A stretch of 18,442 nt of DNA from RGIG8767 sp045531685 (GTDB lineage Bacteria; Bacillota; Clostridia; Lachnospirales; Lachnospiraceae). The stretch is from assembly GCA_045531685.1 (NCBI GenBank), contig JAZSEL010000055.1:1-18442 (forward strand), in the 5' to 3' direction. The position numbers and the translations under genes are program-made. This document shows positions 1-8,398 of this stretch, in pieces. Below the pieces are notes generated by a model. It ran no database searches and had not been told where the DNA came from. It saw nothing but the letters and a program-made list of their open reading frames with translations. Every line of letters begins with the position of its first letter. The first letter of the stretch is position 1.

Positions 1-1
1 G

Positions 2-1024
2 GAAGGATGGACCGGCGGAACTTCAGGACTTGGTTATAACGAGCAGATGATTAAGCAGTTCACATACAGAGTTCCGGGGGTAGCGGCATTCAGTGATGAT
101 ATCCGGGACGCCATTAAGGGAAGCGTATTTGACAGTGTTGATAACGGTTTTATTTCCGGAAAAGACGGTCAGGAACTTGGTATCAAATATGGTGTTGTTG
201 CATCAACTGAAAATGATCAGATTGATTATAAAGCCTATAAAAAGTCAGTTGGCTATTGGGCAGGAGAGCCGGGCCAGTGTATTACTTATTCAAGCTGTCA
301 TGATAACTTAACCTTATGGGATAAGATTTATTATTCGGCACCGGATGCAACAGAAGAAGAAAAACTTGCCATGAATAAGCTTTCAGCGGCAATTATCTAT
401 ACTTCCCAGGGTGTGCCGTTTATGCTTTCCGGTGAAGAAATGTTACGTTCTAAGCCAATTGAGGGTGAAGAAGGGACCTATTCCCATAACAGCTATAATC
501 TCAACGATTATACCAACAGCATGAAATGGGATACATTATCCGATGCAACCATTGCGGATATGAATGAATACTACAAGGGTCTTATTGCGTTCAGAAAAGC
601 GCATGGCGGACTCCGTATGCCTACAACCGAAGAAATTCAGCAGAATCTTCATTTTATGGATGTGGAAGAGAAAAATGTAGTAGCTTACACCATTGATAAC
701 AGTCCTAACGGTGAGACTGCCGAAAAGATTATGGTTATTTACAACGGTAATCCGGACGGAGTCAATATTGCATTGCCGGAAGGCACATGGGATGTGTGTA
801 TTAATGGAGAAACAGCCGGTACGGAAGTAATTACGACTGCCGAAGGCAGTGTAACGGTAGAAGGTATTTCCGCTCTTGTTCTCATGCAGGGCAATAATGC
901 AGAAGCAATAAGTGACGATTCGGAGGAAGAAAGCGACAACACAAGTACAATACTTGCGTTAGCAGCGGCACTTCTTTCAGTAGGTGGTGCAGTGATTATT
1001 CAGAAGAATAAGAAAAGTGCATAA
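2..1024 (+). CDS. pulA: Type I pullulanase, C-terminal part (5' end outside window), membrane-tailed
   Basis: Debranching enzyme (GH13) that hydrolyses alpha-1,6 bonds in pullulan, starch or glycogen fragments, here probably at the cell surface. The reading frame is open from base 2 and gives 340 residues. The first residues, EGWTGG, fit the conserved GEGW region that carries the catalytic acid Glu. The motif SSCHDNLTLWDK fits the fourth GH13 conserved region, with the transition-state His-Asp. The internal ATG at 47 lies inside the catalytic domain and is not a real start. After a beta-rich C-terminal domain there is an acidic Ser/Asp/Glu linker, then a hydrophobic helix (STILALAAALLSVGGAVII) and a basic end (QKNKKSA). 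This acts as a C-terminal membrane anchor; no LPXTG sortase motif is visible. The gene converges on nagA across a shared terminator. The signal peptide and N-terminal carbohydrate-binding modules, if present, lie upstream of the window. Confidence 0.9.
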   Translation, partial: EGWTGGTSGLGYNEQMIKQFTYRVPGVAAFSDDIRDAIKGSVFDSVDNGFISGKDGQELGIKYGVVASTENDQIDYKAYKKSVGYWAGEPGQCITYSSCHDNLTLWDKIYYSAPDATEEEKLAMNKLSAAIIYTSQGVPFMLSGEEMLRSKPIEGEEGTYSHNSYNLNDYTNSMKWDTLSDATIADMNEYYKGLIAFRKAHGGLRMPTTEEIQQNLHFMDVEEKNVVAYTIDNSPNGETAEKIMVIYNGNPDGVNIALPEGTWDVCINGETAGTEVITTAEGSVTVEGISALVLMQGNNAEAISDDSEEESDNTSTILALAAALLSVGGAVIIQKNKKSA

Positions 1025-1039
1025 TACATAAGAAAAGAG

Positions 1040-1094
1040 AAAGGACACATACATGGAATTCCTATCAGGCATAGGATGATGTATGTGCCCTTTC
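1040..1094. terminator. Bidirectional terminator between pulA and nagA
   Basis: Arms AAAGGACACATACAT (1040-1054) and ATGTATGTGCCCTTT (1079-1093) pair with one A/C mismatch. A smaller hairpin, CCTAT/ATAGG (1061-1065/1071-1075), is nested in the loop. A-rich sequence precedes and T-rich sequence follows (TTCTTTTGCTTTT), so it can stop transcription from both sides. It sits between the two convergent stop codons. Confidence 0.8.
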
Positions 1095-1114
1095 TTTTGC
1101 TTTTGTGAAAAAAC

Positions 1115-2227
1115 TTATAGTACTTTAACCAAATGAAAATCTTGATCAACCAGAATCACATCGGCTCTTTTGCCTACGGTAAGGGAACCGGTTTTTTCAT
1201 AGATTCCGATGGCCTTTGCCGGATTCATAGTGGCAGCAGCAATGGCGTCTTCCTTAGGAATACCAAAGGAAATGGCAGTGCGCATACAATCAAAGAGATT
1301 GGTGGCAGAACCGGCAATGGTTCCGTCAGCCAAGGTAGCAAGGGCACCGTTTACGGTAACCTCCTGTCCGCCCAAATCATAGGTGCCGTTTGGCATACCC
1401 GTAGCCCGCATGGAGTCACTGATTAGGACAACCCTGTCAGGGAAAAGTTTAAACGTAGCACGTACCACACTCTCGTGAATGTGGATGCCGTCGCAAATAA
1501 GCTCTGCATGGCAAGCACCATGTTCGGAAGCTGCACCGATTAAGCCCGGAGCCCGGTGTGTGAACGGATTCATAGCATTATACAAATGGGTAACATGGCG
1601 GGCGCCTTTTTCTAAGGCAGTTTTTGCCGTGTCGTAATCCGTTCCCGTATGGCCTAAAGAAATGACAACTTCATTTTTTAGTTCATCTATAAATTCCATG
1701 GCACCCTCCACATTAGGTGCAAGGGTTACCAATTTAATCCGTCCGCCGCATGCTTCGTTGCAAGCTCTGAAAAATGCAGCATCCGGTTTCATAATACATT
1801 CTTCTCTATGGGCACCTTTTTTTGCAGGGTCAAGAAATGGCCCTTCCATATTAATTCCGGCAAAATCAGCCAGCCCTTCTTTGTGCTCCCAATCCTTAAC
1901 GCTATCAAACATGGATAGGATATCGTCCTTTTCGATAGTCATGGAAGTCGGACAGTAGGTGGTGATGCCGTGGGTATATTCATAAGCGAGGATTTCCTTT
2001 AGTCCTTCTACATTGCCGTCCGAAAAATCGTGTCCGACGGCACCGTGACTGTGAATATCAATAAGACCCGGTAATACATAAAGACCGGTGGCATCAATCA
2101 CTTCCGAATCCGGAGTATGGGAGAGGTCAATTTCTCCAATTTTTGTCAGGTATTTATTGCAAATCTCCACATCCAGCTTTTGAAAGGATTTGTTTTCTTG
2201 AAAAACAAGACCATTTTTGATAATCAT
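1115..2227 (-). CDS. nagA: N-acetylglucosamine-6-phosphate deacetylase
   Basis: Cytoplasmic enzyme that removes acetate from GlcNAc-6-P to give glucosamine-6-P, for amino-sugar use and cell-wall recycling. The 370-residue protein has the usual family length and an amidohydrolase TIM-barrel layout. Visible motifs are DIHSHG (His59, His61), NMEGPF with the metal-ligand Glu128, SLGHT (His193), THLYNAM (His214), the substrate loop LICDGIHIH, and SDSMRATG with the catalytic Asp271. The start ATG (2227-2225) is preceded by AAGGAGGTT on the minus strand (2240-2232), close to a perfect Shine-Dalgarno. No nagB or NagC/NagR-type regulator is next to it; the gene seems to be a single transcription unit, divergent from the acyltransferase operon. 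I could not identify a convincing minus-strand promoter in 2242-2400. Confidence 0.96.
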   Translation of the reverse strand: MIIKNGLVFQENKSFQKLDVEICNKYLTKIGEIDLSHTPDSEVIDATGLYVLPGLIDIHSHGAVGHDFSDGNVEGLKEILAYEYTHGITTYCPTSMTIEKDDILSMFDSVKDWEHKEGLADFAGINMEGPFLDPAKKGAHREECIMKPDAAFFRACNEACGGRIKLVTLAPNVEGAMEFIDELKNEVVISLGHTGTDYDTAKTALEKGARHVTHLYNAMNPFTHRAPGLIGAASEHGACHAELICDGIHIHESVVRATFKLFPDRVVLISDSMRATGMPNGTYDLGGQEVTVNGALATLADGTIAGSATNLFDCMRTAISFGIPKEDAIAAATMNPAKAIGIYEKTGSLTVGKRADVILVDQDFHLVKVL

Positions 2228-2389
2228 AAATAACCTCCTTACTTTTGTATCGGATTTGTAAATTCTTGGTATGGGAAAAGATTTCCGGATAAGAATAGTT
2301 TACCATGAAGGAATCGTTTTTTGCTATAGGGGAGAGAAAACATCTTATAAAAAAGAAAAAAATCCCTTAATCGTACAAAAAATAAAAAA

Positions 2390-2418
2390 TTGCTCAAATA
2401 TGGAAAGTAACGTATACT
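2390..2418 (+). promoter_or_regulatory. Sigma-A type promoter for the acyltransferase operon
   Basis: TTGCTC (2390-2395) and TATACT (2413-2418) are separated by 17 bases and lie 36 bases upstream of the chosen ATG at 2455. The flanking sequence is A-rich. No operator-like repeat was seen here. Confidence 0.6.
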
Positions 2419-2454
2419 GAATGGAGTAAATAAAAGATAGGAAACTTGGAAAGT

Positions 2455-3966
2455 ATGTTATTTAATTCGTATATTTTTATCTTTTTATTCCTGCCGCTTG
2501 CATTAGCCGGTTGGTTTTTATTGAATAAAATAGAAAAGTATAAGGTGGCACAGTATTTTCTGATTGCCATGTCTTTGTGGTTTTATGGGTATTTTAATCC
2601 GGGATATTTGTGGATTATTCTCGGCAGCTCTCTGTTCAATTTCGTGTTCAGTGCAGTGATAGAAGTCTATGATAAGAAATACACAGTCAGCCAGCCGGTT
2701 GGCAAAAAGGATATATGGTTCAAGCGCATAATGCTTGTGCTTGGCTGTGTAGTTAATCTGGGAATCTTAGGTTATTTCAAATATTACGATTTCTTTGTGG
2801 AAAATATAAATGCCGTATTTAGAACAGACTGGAATCTGAAACATATTCTGCTTCCTCTGGGAATCAGTTTCTTTACCTTCCAACAGCTGTCCTTTGCCAT
2901 TGACAGATGTAAGGGGACGGCCCCTCATTACAGTCTGGCGGATTATCTGTGTTTTGTAACTTTCTTTCCACAGTTGATTGCAGGACCGATTGTTCTTCAC
3001 AGCGAATTGGTTCCGCAGTTTCAGGACAGGGAGAGAAGAAGGTTCTCTATCGACAGCTTTGGAGAGGGTATTGTATATTTTTCCATCGGTATGGCAAAGA
3101 AGGTCCTTCTTGCGGATACGCTGGGTAAAATGGTGAATTTCGGCTATGACAATGTGGCGGGAATTGATACCATTTCGGCAATTGTCTTAGCGGTGGCATA
3201 CAGCTTTGAATTGTATTTTGATTTTAGCGGCTATTGTGATATGGCAATCGGTCTCGGAAAGATGTTCCACATGGAGATTCCGGACAACTTCGATTCCCCA
3301 TACAAAGCAGTGTCTGTAAAAGATATCTGGCGCCGTTGGCATATGACCCTGGGTAGATTTTTTACCACTTATGTATATTTTCCTCTGGGCGGCAGCAGGA
3401 AAGGAAGGGTAAGAACTGTTGTGAACACTATGATTGTGTTTACTTTAAGCGGTTTATGGCACGGAGCCAATTGGACCTATGTGCTTTGGGGCGTAATCAG
3501 TGGTATGGCAGTGTCTGTGAATGCGCTAACCGAGAAAAAGGGTGAAGTGAAAACGGGAATCCGCAAGCTTGCATTCCAGGCAGGCACCTATGTGTTCTGG
3601 ACGCTTTCTATTATTTTGTTTCGAAGTGACAGTTTGAAAACAGCGGGAATCTATTTCAAGAGCCTGTTATCTTTTACCCATTACGGCAGTTTGAAAGTTC
3701 TGGCGGAAAATATGCCGGTATCAGAGTTTTACATTATAAATAAGGTATTGGATATGACGGCAAAACAATATATTCCGTATTTGAATCTTGCAGTATTGTT
3801 CTTAGTACTGGCAATAGGAACGGTTTGTCTTGCAGGTAAGAAAACATCACAGATTGTAAAAGAATGCACATGGAGCAGAAGCTTTGCATTCCGGATAATG
3901 CTCCTCTTTGTATGGTCCGTGATTTCCTTATCCGGTGTCAGTACATTCCTGTATTTTAATTTCTAA
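2455..3966 (+). CDS. Membrane-bound O-acyltransferase (MBOAT, AlgI/DltB/PatA-like)
   Basis: Polytopic membrane protein of the MBOAT family, which moves acyl (usually acetyl) groups across the membrane onto extracellular polysaccharides or wall polymers. I place the start at ATG 2455 (503 residues, beginning MLFNS). This matches the usual family N-terminus; a TTG at 2446 would add three residues and has no better ribosome site. The AGGAAA at 2440-2445 lies about 9 bases upstream. Family landmarks: LPLGISFFTFQQLSFAID (about 133-150), FFPQLIAGPIV (170-180), LYFDFSGYCDMAIGLG (253-268), DIWRRWHMTLGRFF (290-303) and LSGLWHGANW (331-340). His336 in the last motif is the expected catalytic histidine. 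It is followed 16 bases later by an SGNH-like partner. This is the two-gene arrangement of AlgI plus AlgJ/AlgX or DltB plus DltD. The absence of dltA/dltC favours O-acetylation over D-alanylation. The target polymer is unknown. Confidence 0.92.
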   Translation: MLFNSYIFIFLFLPLALAGWFLLNKIEKYKVAQYFLIAMSLWFYGYFNPGYLWIILGSSLFNFVFSAVIEVYDKKYTVSQPVGKKDIWFKRIMLVLGCVVNLGILGYFKYYDFFVENINAVFRTDWNLKHILLPLGISFFTFQQLSFAIDRCKGTAPHYSLADYLCFVTFFPQLIAGPIVLHSELVPQFQDRERRRFSIDSFGEGIVYFSIGMAKKVLLADTLGKMVNFGYDNVAGIDTISAIVLAVAYSFELYFDFSGYCDMAIGLGKMFHMEIPDNFDSPYKAVSVKDIWRRWHMTLGRFFTTYVYFPLGGSRKGRVRTVVNTMIVFTLSGLWHGANWTYVLWGVISGMAVSVNALTEKKGEVKTGIRKLAFQAGTYVFWTLSIILFRSDSLKTAGIYFKSLLSFTHYGSLKVLAENMPVSEFYIINKVLDMTAKQYIPYLNLAVLFLVLAIGTVCLAGKKTSQIVKECTWSRSFAFRIMLLFVWSVISLSGVSTFLYFNF

Positions 3967-3982
3967 TTAAGGATGAGATAAG

Positions 3983-5047
3983 ATGATAAAGCAATTTGTA
4001 AAAAAATTCACGGTATTTTCCGTAGGGGCGCTTTTGCTTGTAGCCGGCATCGTCATATTGGTAGACCCCTTTTACCATTATCATAAACCCTTAGGTCCAC
4101 TGAAGGCAGTGGTATCCAAGGGAGAATATCAGTGTATCGGAACGGTTAAGAATTTTGAGTATGACTCCATTCTGCTCGGCTCTTCCGTGGCAGAGAATTA
4201 TAATAACCGTTGGTTTGATGAGGCTTTTGGAGGAACTACCATTAAAGGAATCCAGCGTTCGGCTACCACAGAGGCATTGCTGTATTATTTGGATAAAGCA
4301 ATGGAAGACCACGAATTGATAAATGTGTACTTTAATCTGGATACATTTGCCATAACGACAGACCCTGATGTGGGATTTCCAAACGAAACTCATCCATTGT
4401 ATCTGTACAATGACAATCCTTTGGATGATGTGAAATATATCTGGAACAAGGACGTAATCTTTGAGCATGTACCATATATGTTAGCCATGTCCCTGTTTGG
4501 TGACTACGATGAGGGAACTTCCTATAATTGGGCCCGGTACAAGACCTTTTCCGAGGCGGGAACCTTGAGTCAGTATCAGCGCCCGGAAACAATGACTCCA
4601 ATGCTTGAAAAAGAAGAATACGAAGAGAATATTGACGGCAATCTCAGTGCCATAGAGCAGGTAGTTAAGGACAATCCGCAGATTACCTTCCGGTTTATCT
4701 GCCCTCCGTATTCCATGCTTTGGTGGGACAATGCATACCGATGCGGGGAAACCGAACGGAATCTATATGCAAGCAGGGAAGCCGCAAGACGGTTATTGCC
4801 GTATAAAAATGTAGAGATGCATTATTTCCAGAATGAGGAAGAAGTGATTACCAATCTGGATAATTATATGGATACCATTCATTTTTCGGGAGAGATTAAC
4901 AAAGCCATGCTGGATGCTATGAAAAATGGGGAGAATAGGCTTACCTTGGACAATTACGAAGAGGAAATAGGAAAGATGGAAGAACTGGCAGGGAAGATAC
5001 AAAATAAATATATTTTATCCTATTACAGTGATGCTACAATGAATTGA
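3983..5047 (+). CDS. SGNH/DltD/AlgJ-like acyltransfer partner protein
   Basis: 354-residue protein with one N-terminal membrane helix (about residues 11-27) and a large extracytoplasmic domain. It probably acts with the preceding MBOAT protein to complete acyl transfer to a surface polymer. Features seen: ILLGSSVAENY near residues 63-73, where a Ser in GSS (67/68) would be the nucleophile, and DTIHFSG, with Asp297 and His300 in the D-x-x-H arrangement of SGNH hydrolases. Overall identity to AlgJ, AlgX or DltD looks low, so the assignment rests on the catalytic pattern, the single membrane anchor and the operon partner. The start ATG has AAGGA (3969-3973) nine bases upstream, and the gene begins 16 bases after the MBOAT stop. 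It may also be annotated only as a hypothetical protein. Confidence 0.72.
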   Translation: MIKQFVKKFTVFSVGALLLVAGIVILVDPFYHYHKPLGPLKAVVSKGEYQCIGTVKNFEYDSILLGSSVAENYNNRWFDEAFGGTTIKGIQRSATTEALLYYLDKAMEDHELINVYFNLDTFAITTDPDVGFPNETHPLYLYNDNPLDDVKYIWNKDVIFEHVPYMLAMSLFGDYDEGTSYNWARYKTFSEAGTLSQYQRPETMTPMLEKEEYEENIDGNLSAIEQVVKDNPQITFRFICPPYSMLWWDNAYRCGETERNLYASREAARRLLPYKNVEMHYFQNEEEVITNLDNYMDTIHFSGEINKAMLDAMKNGENRLTLDNYEEEIGKMEELAGKIQNKYILSYYSDATMN

Positions 5048-5072
5048 CCATAATAGCAAAATATAGTTAAAT
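5044..5072 (+). promoter_or_regulatory. Possible promoter for the binding protein/chemoreceptor operon
   Basis: TTGACC (5044-5049), overlapping the stop codon of the preceding gene, is 17 bases from TTAAAT (5067-5072). TATAGT at 5062-5067 is a closer -10 match but lacks a correctly spaced -35. No terminator separates this operon from the acyltransferase genes, so read-through is also possible. Confidence 0.35.
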
Positions 5073-5105
5073 AAGACCAAAGTACTTAAGAAAAATGGAG
5101 GCTAT

Positions 5106-6356
5106 ATGAAACGAATTGTACCAATTATTTTAGCACTATTTTTAATGGGTTGTGGAGCTGCAACCGAATCAGAAGTACCGGCCGAAGAGGCTGCGGTAAC
5201 AGCAGAAAAACAGGACGGAAATGTTTCGTTACGTGTTACGGGTTCAGAAGCAGACCAGGCGATGCTTGCCCAGATGGCAGAAAGCTTTAAAGCAAAATAT
5301 GCATCCGAAGCAAACATTGAATTTACATTTGAAGTACTGGGTGAGTCTGATTGTAAGAATGTGATTCTTGCAGATGTATTGAATGCACCGGATGTATTTG
5401 CGTTTGCAGATGACCAGTTGATTTCATTAGCGGCATCGGGTGTGCTTAAGCAGGTGGACAATGCGGATGCGGTTAAGTCAGCTAACCTTGCAGAAGCCGT
5501 ATCGGCAGCATGCGTTGGTGACAGATTATACGCTTTCCCTATGACGGCGGATAACGGATATTTCTTATATTATGATAAGAGTGTTTTCACCGAAGAAGAT
5601 GTTCAGACCATGGATGGAATTTTGGCGGCAGCAGAAGCAGCAGGCAAGAAAGTGGGTATGGACTGGAGTTCCGGTTGGTATACGTATTCCTTCTTTGGTA
5701 ACACAGGCATGGAATTTGGATTAAATGAAGACGGCGTAACTAACTTCTGTACATGGAACGGAAGTGGTAACGGTGTTACCGGTTTACAGGTAGCAGAGGC
5801 TATGTTTGCAATTGCTTCCCATCCGGCTTTTGAAAGTATGGTAAATGATGAGTTTATCGCAGGCGTTAAGGACGGTAGCGTGGCAGCCTGTGTCAGTGGT
5901 GTATGGGATGCAGCCAATGTAAAAGAAGCTTGGGGCGAAAATTATGCAGCTGTTAAGCTTCCTACCTATACATGCGGAGATACACAGATTCAGATGGCGT
6001 CCTTCTCAGGATACAAGATGGTAGGTGTGAATTCTTACTCAGAGCATGTTGACTGGGCAATGAAATTTGCTGATTGGATTACCAATGAAGAAAATCAGAA
6101 TCTCCGTTTTGAAATGAGAGAATTGGGACCGTCTAATATCAATGCGGCCGATTCAGATGCAGTAAGCCAGGCACCTGCAATCCAGGCGCTCTTACAGCAG
6201 TCAGAATTTGCTTCCTTACAGCGGGTTGGTAACAACTACTGGGGACCGATGCAGACCTTTGGAGAAACATTGGCAGCAGGCAATCCGGAAGGCAGAGCCC
6301 TTCAGGAATTGTTAGACACTATGGTAGAAGGTGTCACAGCATCTGCTGTTAATTAA
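5106..6356 (+). CDS. Sugar-binding lipoprotein, MalE/maltodextrin-binding-like
   Basis: Extracellular solute-binding protein of the ABC sugar family 1, tethered by lipid. The N-terminus is a lipoprotein signal (MKRIVPIILALFLMGCGA) with lipobox L-M-G-C and the modified Cys at residue 16. An acidic Ala/Glu linker follows. The fold landmarks resemble MalE-type maltodextrin binders: FPMTADNGYFLYYDKSVF, GVWDAANV, FSGYKMVGVNSYS, ADWITNEENQ and NNYWGPMQTFG near the C-terminus. At 416 residues the length is normal. The ligand is inferred as a malto-oligosaccharide. GGAGG (5097-5101) lies four bases from the ATG. No MalF/MalG-type permease or ATPase gene adjoins it; instead a chemoreceptor follows after 23 bases. 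The protein may thus deliver ligand to a receptor, or serve a transporter encoded elsewhere. Confidence 0.88.
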   Translation: MKRIVPIILALFLMGCGAATESEVPAEEAAVTAEKQDGNVSLRVTGSEADQAMLAQMAESFKAKYASEANIEFTFEVLGESDCKNVILADVLNAPDVFAFADDQLISLAASGVLKQVDNADAVKSANLAEAVSAACVGDRLYAFPMTADNGYFLYYDKSVFTEEDVQTMDGILAAAEAAGKKVGMDWSSGWYTYSFFGNTGMEFGLNEDGVTNFCTWNGSGNGVTGLQVAEAMFAIASHPAFESMVNDEFIAGVKDGSVAACVSGVWDAANVKEAWGENYAAVKLPTYTCGDTQIQMASFSGYKMVGVNSYSEHVDWAMKFADWITNEENQNLRFEMRELGPSNINAADSDAVSQAPAIQALLQQSEFASLQRVGNNYWGPMQTFGETLAAGNPEGRALQELLDTMVEGVTASAVN

Positions 6357-6379
6357 TTAGGGAAGCGGAGGATAAGAAG

Positions 6380-8140
6380 ATGGCAAAACAGAAGATATCT
6401 AAGAATACAGAGAGAAAAATCAGATTTGGCGTAATCGTCATGGTTCTGATTCCAATTATACTTCTTGCAATTGTGATGGCATGTTCCAATAACTTGTCCC
6501 TTTCTAATTTAAGAAGTATTAAAGCAAGTGCCTTAGAGATTACGGACCGTCATATGGTCAGCATCGATAAATTGGATGATGTTCAGGTAGAGGCACAGAA
6601 CTTACATAAGCTGGCATTGTCCCATATTATTGCTATTGATGTAGATACTATGATTTCTCTTGTGGATCAGATTCGTGCTACGGAAACCGCAATGGAAGAA
6701 AGCATTGCGGCATATGCACCTTATATTTCAGAAGAGAGTATGTCGGATTATAAAACATTACAGACTGACTATCTGGCAATGAAGGATGCCATTGCGCGCG
6801 TTATGGCATTCAGTGCAGCCAATCTCAATGAAGAAGCGTACGGAGTTGCCAATGGAGATTTAGCAACCTGTGCAGCAGCCATGCAGACAGCCATTGACAA
6901 CATGAAAGAAAACAACGTGTTGGCAGCAGAATTGGCAAAAGGCGATTTGACAGAGAATTACAGATTTTCTCTTGCTATAACCGGAGTATTATCCGTTACC
7001 AGTGCACTTGCGGTTATTATGGCAATTGTTATTTTAATCGTAAAAGTTATCAGACCAATCGTAAGAACCGAAAGAGAACTGGAAGAGATTATCCGGAGTA
7101 TTGATGACAGACAGGGGGATTTAACAAAGAGAATCACCGTTACTTCCAAAGATGAGATTGGAGCATTGGGCAATGGTATCAATCTTTTCCTGGAAAAGCT
7201 GCAGGATATTTTGCGGATTATCTCATCAGACTCCCAGAAGTTAGAAGTAGTAGTTGGCGAAGTTTTAGGAAGTGTAGAAACCTCTACCAACAGCGTTTCT
7301 GATTTGTCCGCACTTACAGAAGAATTAACAGCGACTATGGAAGAAATGTCTTCTAATGCGATTCTGATTAATCAGGAAGCGGACGCAGTAAGAAGCGAAG
7401 CAAATCAGATTGCTGATAAAACCAATGAGATTAATGTGTATTCCAAAGAAATGAAGAAGCATGCGGACAGTATTGAAAAGTCTGCCCGTGACAGTAAGGA
7501 ACATACGGATGCAAAAGTAACCGAAATGTTAACCATCCTTGACAGGGCAATTAAGGAAAGCGAAAGCGTAAAACAGGTTGATTCCTTAACCAATGAAATC
7601 TTAAACATTGCAAAACAGACCAATCTCTTAGCATTAAATGCTTCCATTGAAGCAGCACGTGCCGGAGAAGCAGGAAAAGGTTTTGCAGTAGTTGCGGATG
7701 AAATCAGTCAGTTGGCAGCAGCAAGTAGTAGCGCAGCTAACCGAATTCAGAACATCAACGCAATTGTAATCGGTGCAGTTGAGAATTTGGCAGGCAATGC
7801 CAATGAATTGGTTGATTTCATGAAAGAATCCATTATGCCTGAGTTTGATGTATTCGTACAGGCAGGTAGTGAATATAGAGACAATGCGGCATACATTGAA
7901 ACCACTATGGCAGAGTTTACTTCAAGAACAGATGCCTTGAATGAATCGGTTTCTGAAATTGCCAGCTCCATTCAGACAATTTCCAATGCAATTGATGAAG
8001 GTGCTAACGGAATCAGTAGCGTAGCAGACAGTACTCAGATTCTTGTGGAAGATATGGATAATATTTCCGGTCACATGAATGAGAATGCAAAGATTGCGGC
8101 AGAGTTAAAGGATGAAACAGCAGTATTTACTAATTTATAA
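6380..8140 (+). CDS. Methyl-accepting chemotaxis protein with extracellular helical sensor domain
   Basis: Transmembrane chemoreceptor of 586 residues that would control CheA through CheW. Order of parts: cytoplasmic basic start; membrane helix 1 (about 16-35); all-helical extracellular domain (about 36-194), four-helix-bundle-like; membrane helix 2 (about 196-222); HAMP (about 223-275, with GDLTKRI and DEIGALGNGIN); and a long coiled-coil signalling domain. The hairpin tip QTNLLALNASIEAARAGE (413-430) followed by AGKGFAVVADEI is canonical. There is no C-terminal NWETF-type CheR tether. The ribosome site GGAGG (6367-6371) is eight bases from the ATG. The close coupling to the upstream binding lipoprotein suggests that this receptor senses the sugar-loaded binding protein, as Tar does with MalE in enteric bacteria. 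That link is inference from gene order. Confidence 0.93.
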   Translation: MAKQKISKNTERKIRFGVIVMVLIPIILLAIVMACSNNLSLSNLRSIKASALEITDRHMVSIDKLDDVQVEAQNLHKLALSHIIAIDVDTMISLVDQIRATETAMEESIAAYAPYISEESMSDYKTLQTDYLAMKDAIARVMAFSAANLNEEAYGVANGDLATCAAAMQTAIDNMKENNVLAAELAKGDLTENYRFSLAITGVLSVTSALAVIMAIVILIVKVIRPIVRTERELEEIIRSIDDRQGDLTKRITVTSKDEIGALGNGINLFLEKLQDILRIISSDSQKLEVVVGEVLGSVETSTNSVSDLSALTEELTATMEEMSSNAILINQEADAVRSEANQIADKTNEINVYSKEMKKHADSIEKSARDSKEHTDAKVTEMLTILDRAIKESESVKQVDSLTNEILNIAKQTNLLALNASIEAARAGEAGKGFAVVADEISQLAAASSSAANRIQNINAIVIGAVENLAGNANELVDFMKESIMPEFDVFVQAGSEYRDNAAYIETTMAEFTSRTDALNESVSEIASSIQTISNAIDEGANGISSVADSTQILVEDMDNISGHMNENAKIAAELKDETAVFTNL

Positions 8141-8157
8141 AATTTATAATCGATAGA

Positions 8158-8189
8158 AAACAGTCCGGCGGATATCCGTCGGGCTGTTT
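8158..8189 (+). terminator. Intrinsic terminator after the chemoreceptor
   Basis: Stem AAACAGTCCGGCGG (8158-8171) pairs with CCGTCGGGCTGTTT (8176-8189) over 14 positions with two G-U pairs, and the loop is ATAT. TTTCTAATT forms the tail. It isolates the sensor operon from glgCD. Confidence 0.88.
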
Positions 8190-8334
8190 CTAATTACCGG
8201 ATTAAAGCAATAACACGAAAAAGTTTTGGGGGAAATAGAGCAAAATGTCTAGTAAAACCCTACGAAAAGCCTTGTGAAATATTGTGTAAAAGAGAGAAAA
8301 TTTGTCAAATAGCAACAAAATACAACATGATACA

Positions 8335-8363
8335 TTTAAAAATACTGTATAATTTTATATAAT
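8335..8363 (+). promoter_or_regulatory. Probable glgCD promoter
   Basis: TTTAAA (8335-8340) and a perfect TATAAT (8358-8363) are separated by 17 bases. A second TATAAT (8348-8353) lies 10 bases upstream but has no good -35. The preceding ~90 bases are strongly A/T-rich, which could act as an UP-like element. The 258-base gap 8141-8398 otherwise holds only the upstream terminator. Confidence 0.55.
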
Positions 8364-8378
8364 ATTGTAAATTATACA
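8346..8378. promoter_or_regulatory. 10-bp inverted repeat flanking the glgCD -10 region
   Basis: TGTATAATTT (8346-8355) and AAATTATACA (8369-8378) are exact reverse complements separated by 13 bases. They bracket the proposed -10 element, the position expected for a repressor operator. The A/T-richness raises the odds of chance occurrence. Confidence 0.4.
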
Positions 8379-8398
8379 TATAACTTGGAGGGTGTGTT

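Noticed and set aside
2446..2454. TTG start three codons before the MBOAT ATG
   Set aside because: Family proteins begin MLFNS and the TTG has no better ribosome site.
5080..5091. AAGTACTT/CTTAAG palindromes before the binding-protein gene
   Set aside because: Too short and A/T-rich to separate from chance, with no T-tract for a terminator.
8245..8277. Ten-codon reading frame upstream of glgC (ATG to TGA), with GGGGGA before it
   Set aside because: It lies upstream of the proposed glgCD promoter, so it is not a leader peptide, and nothing else supports it as a gene.
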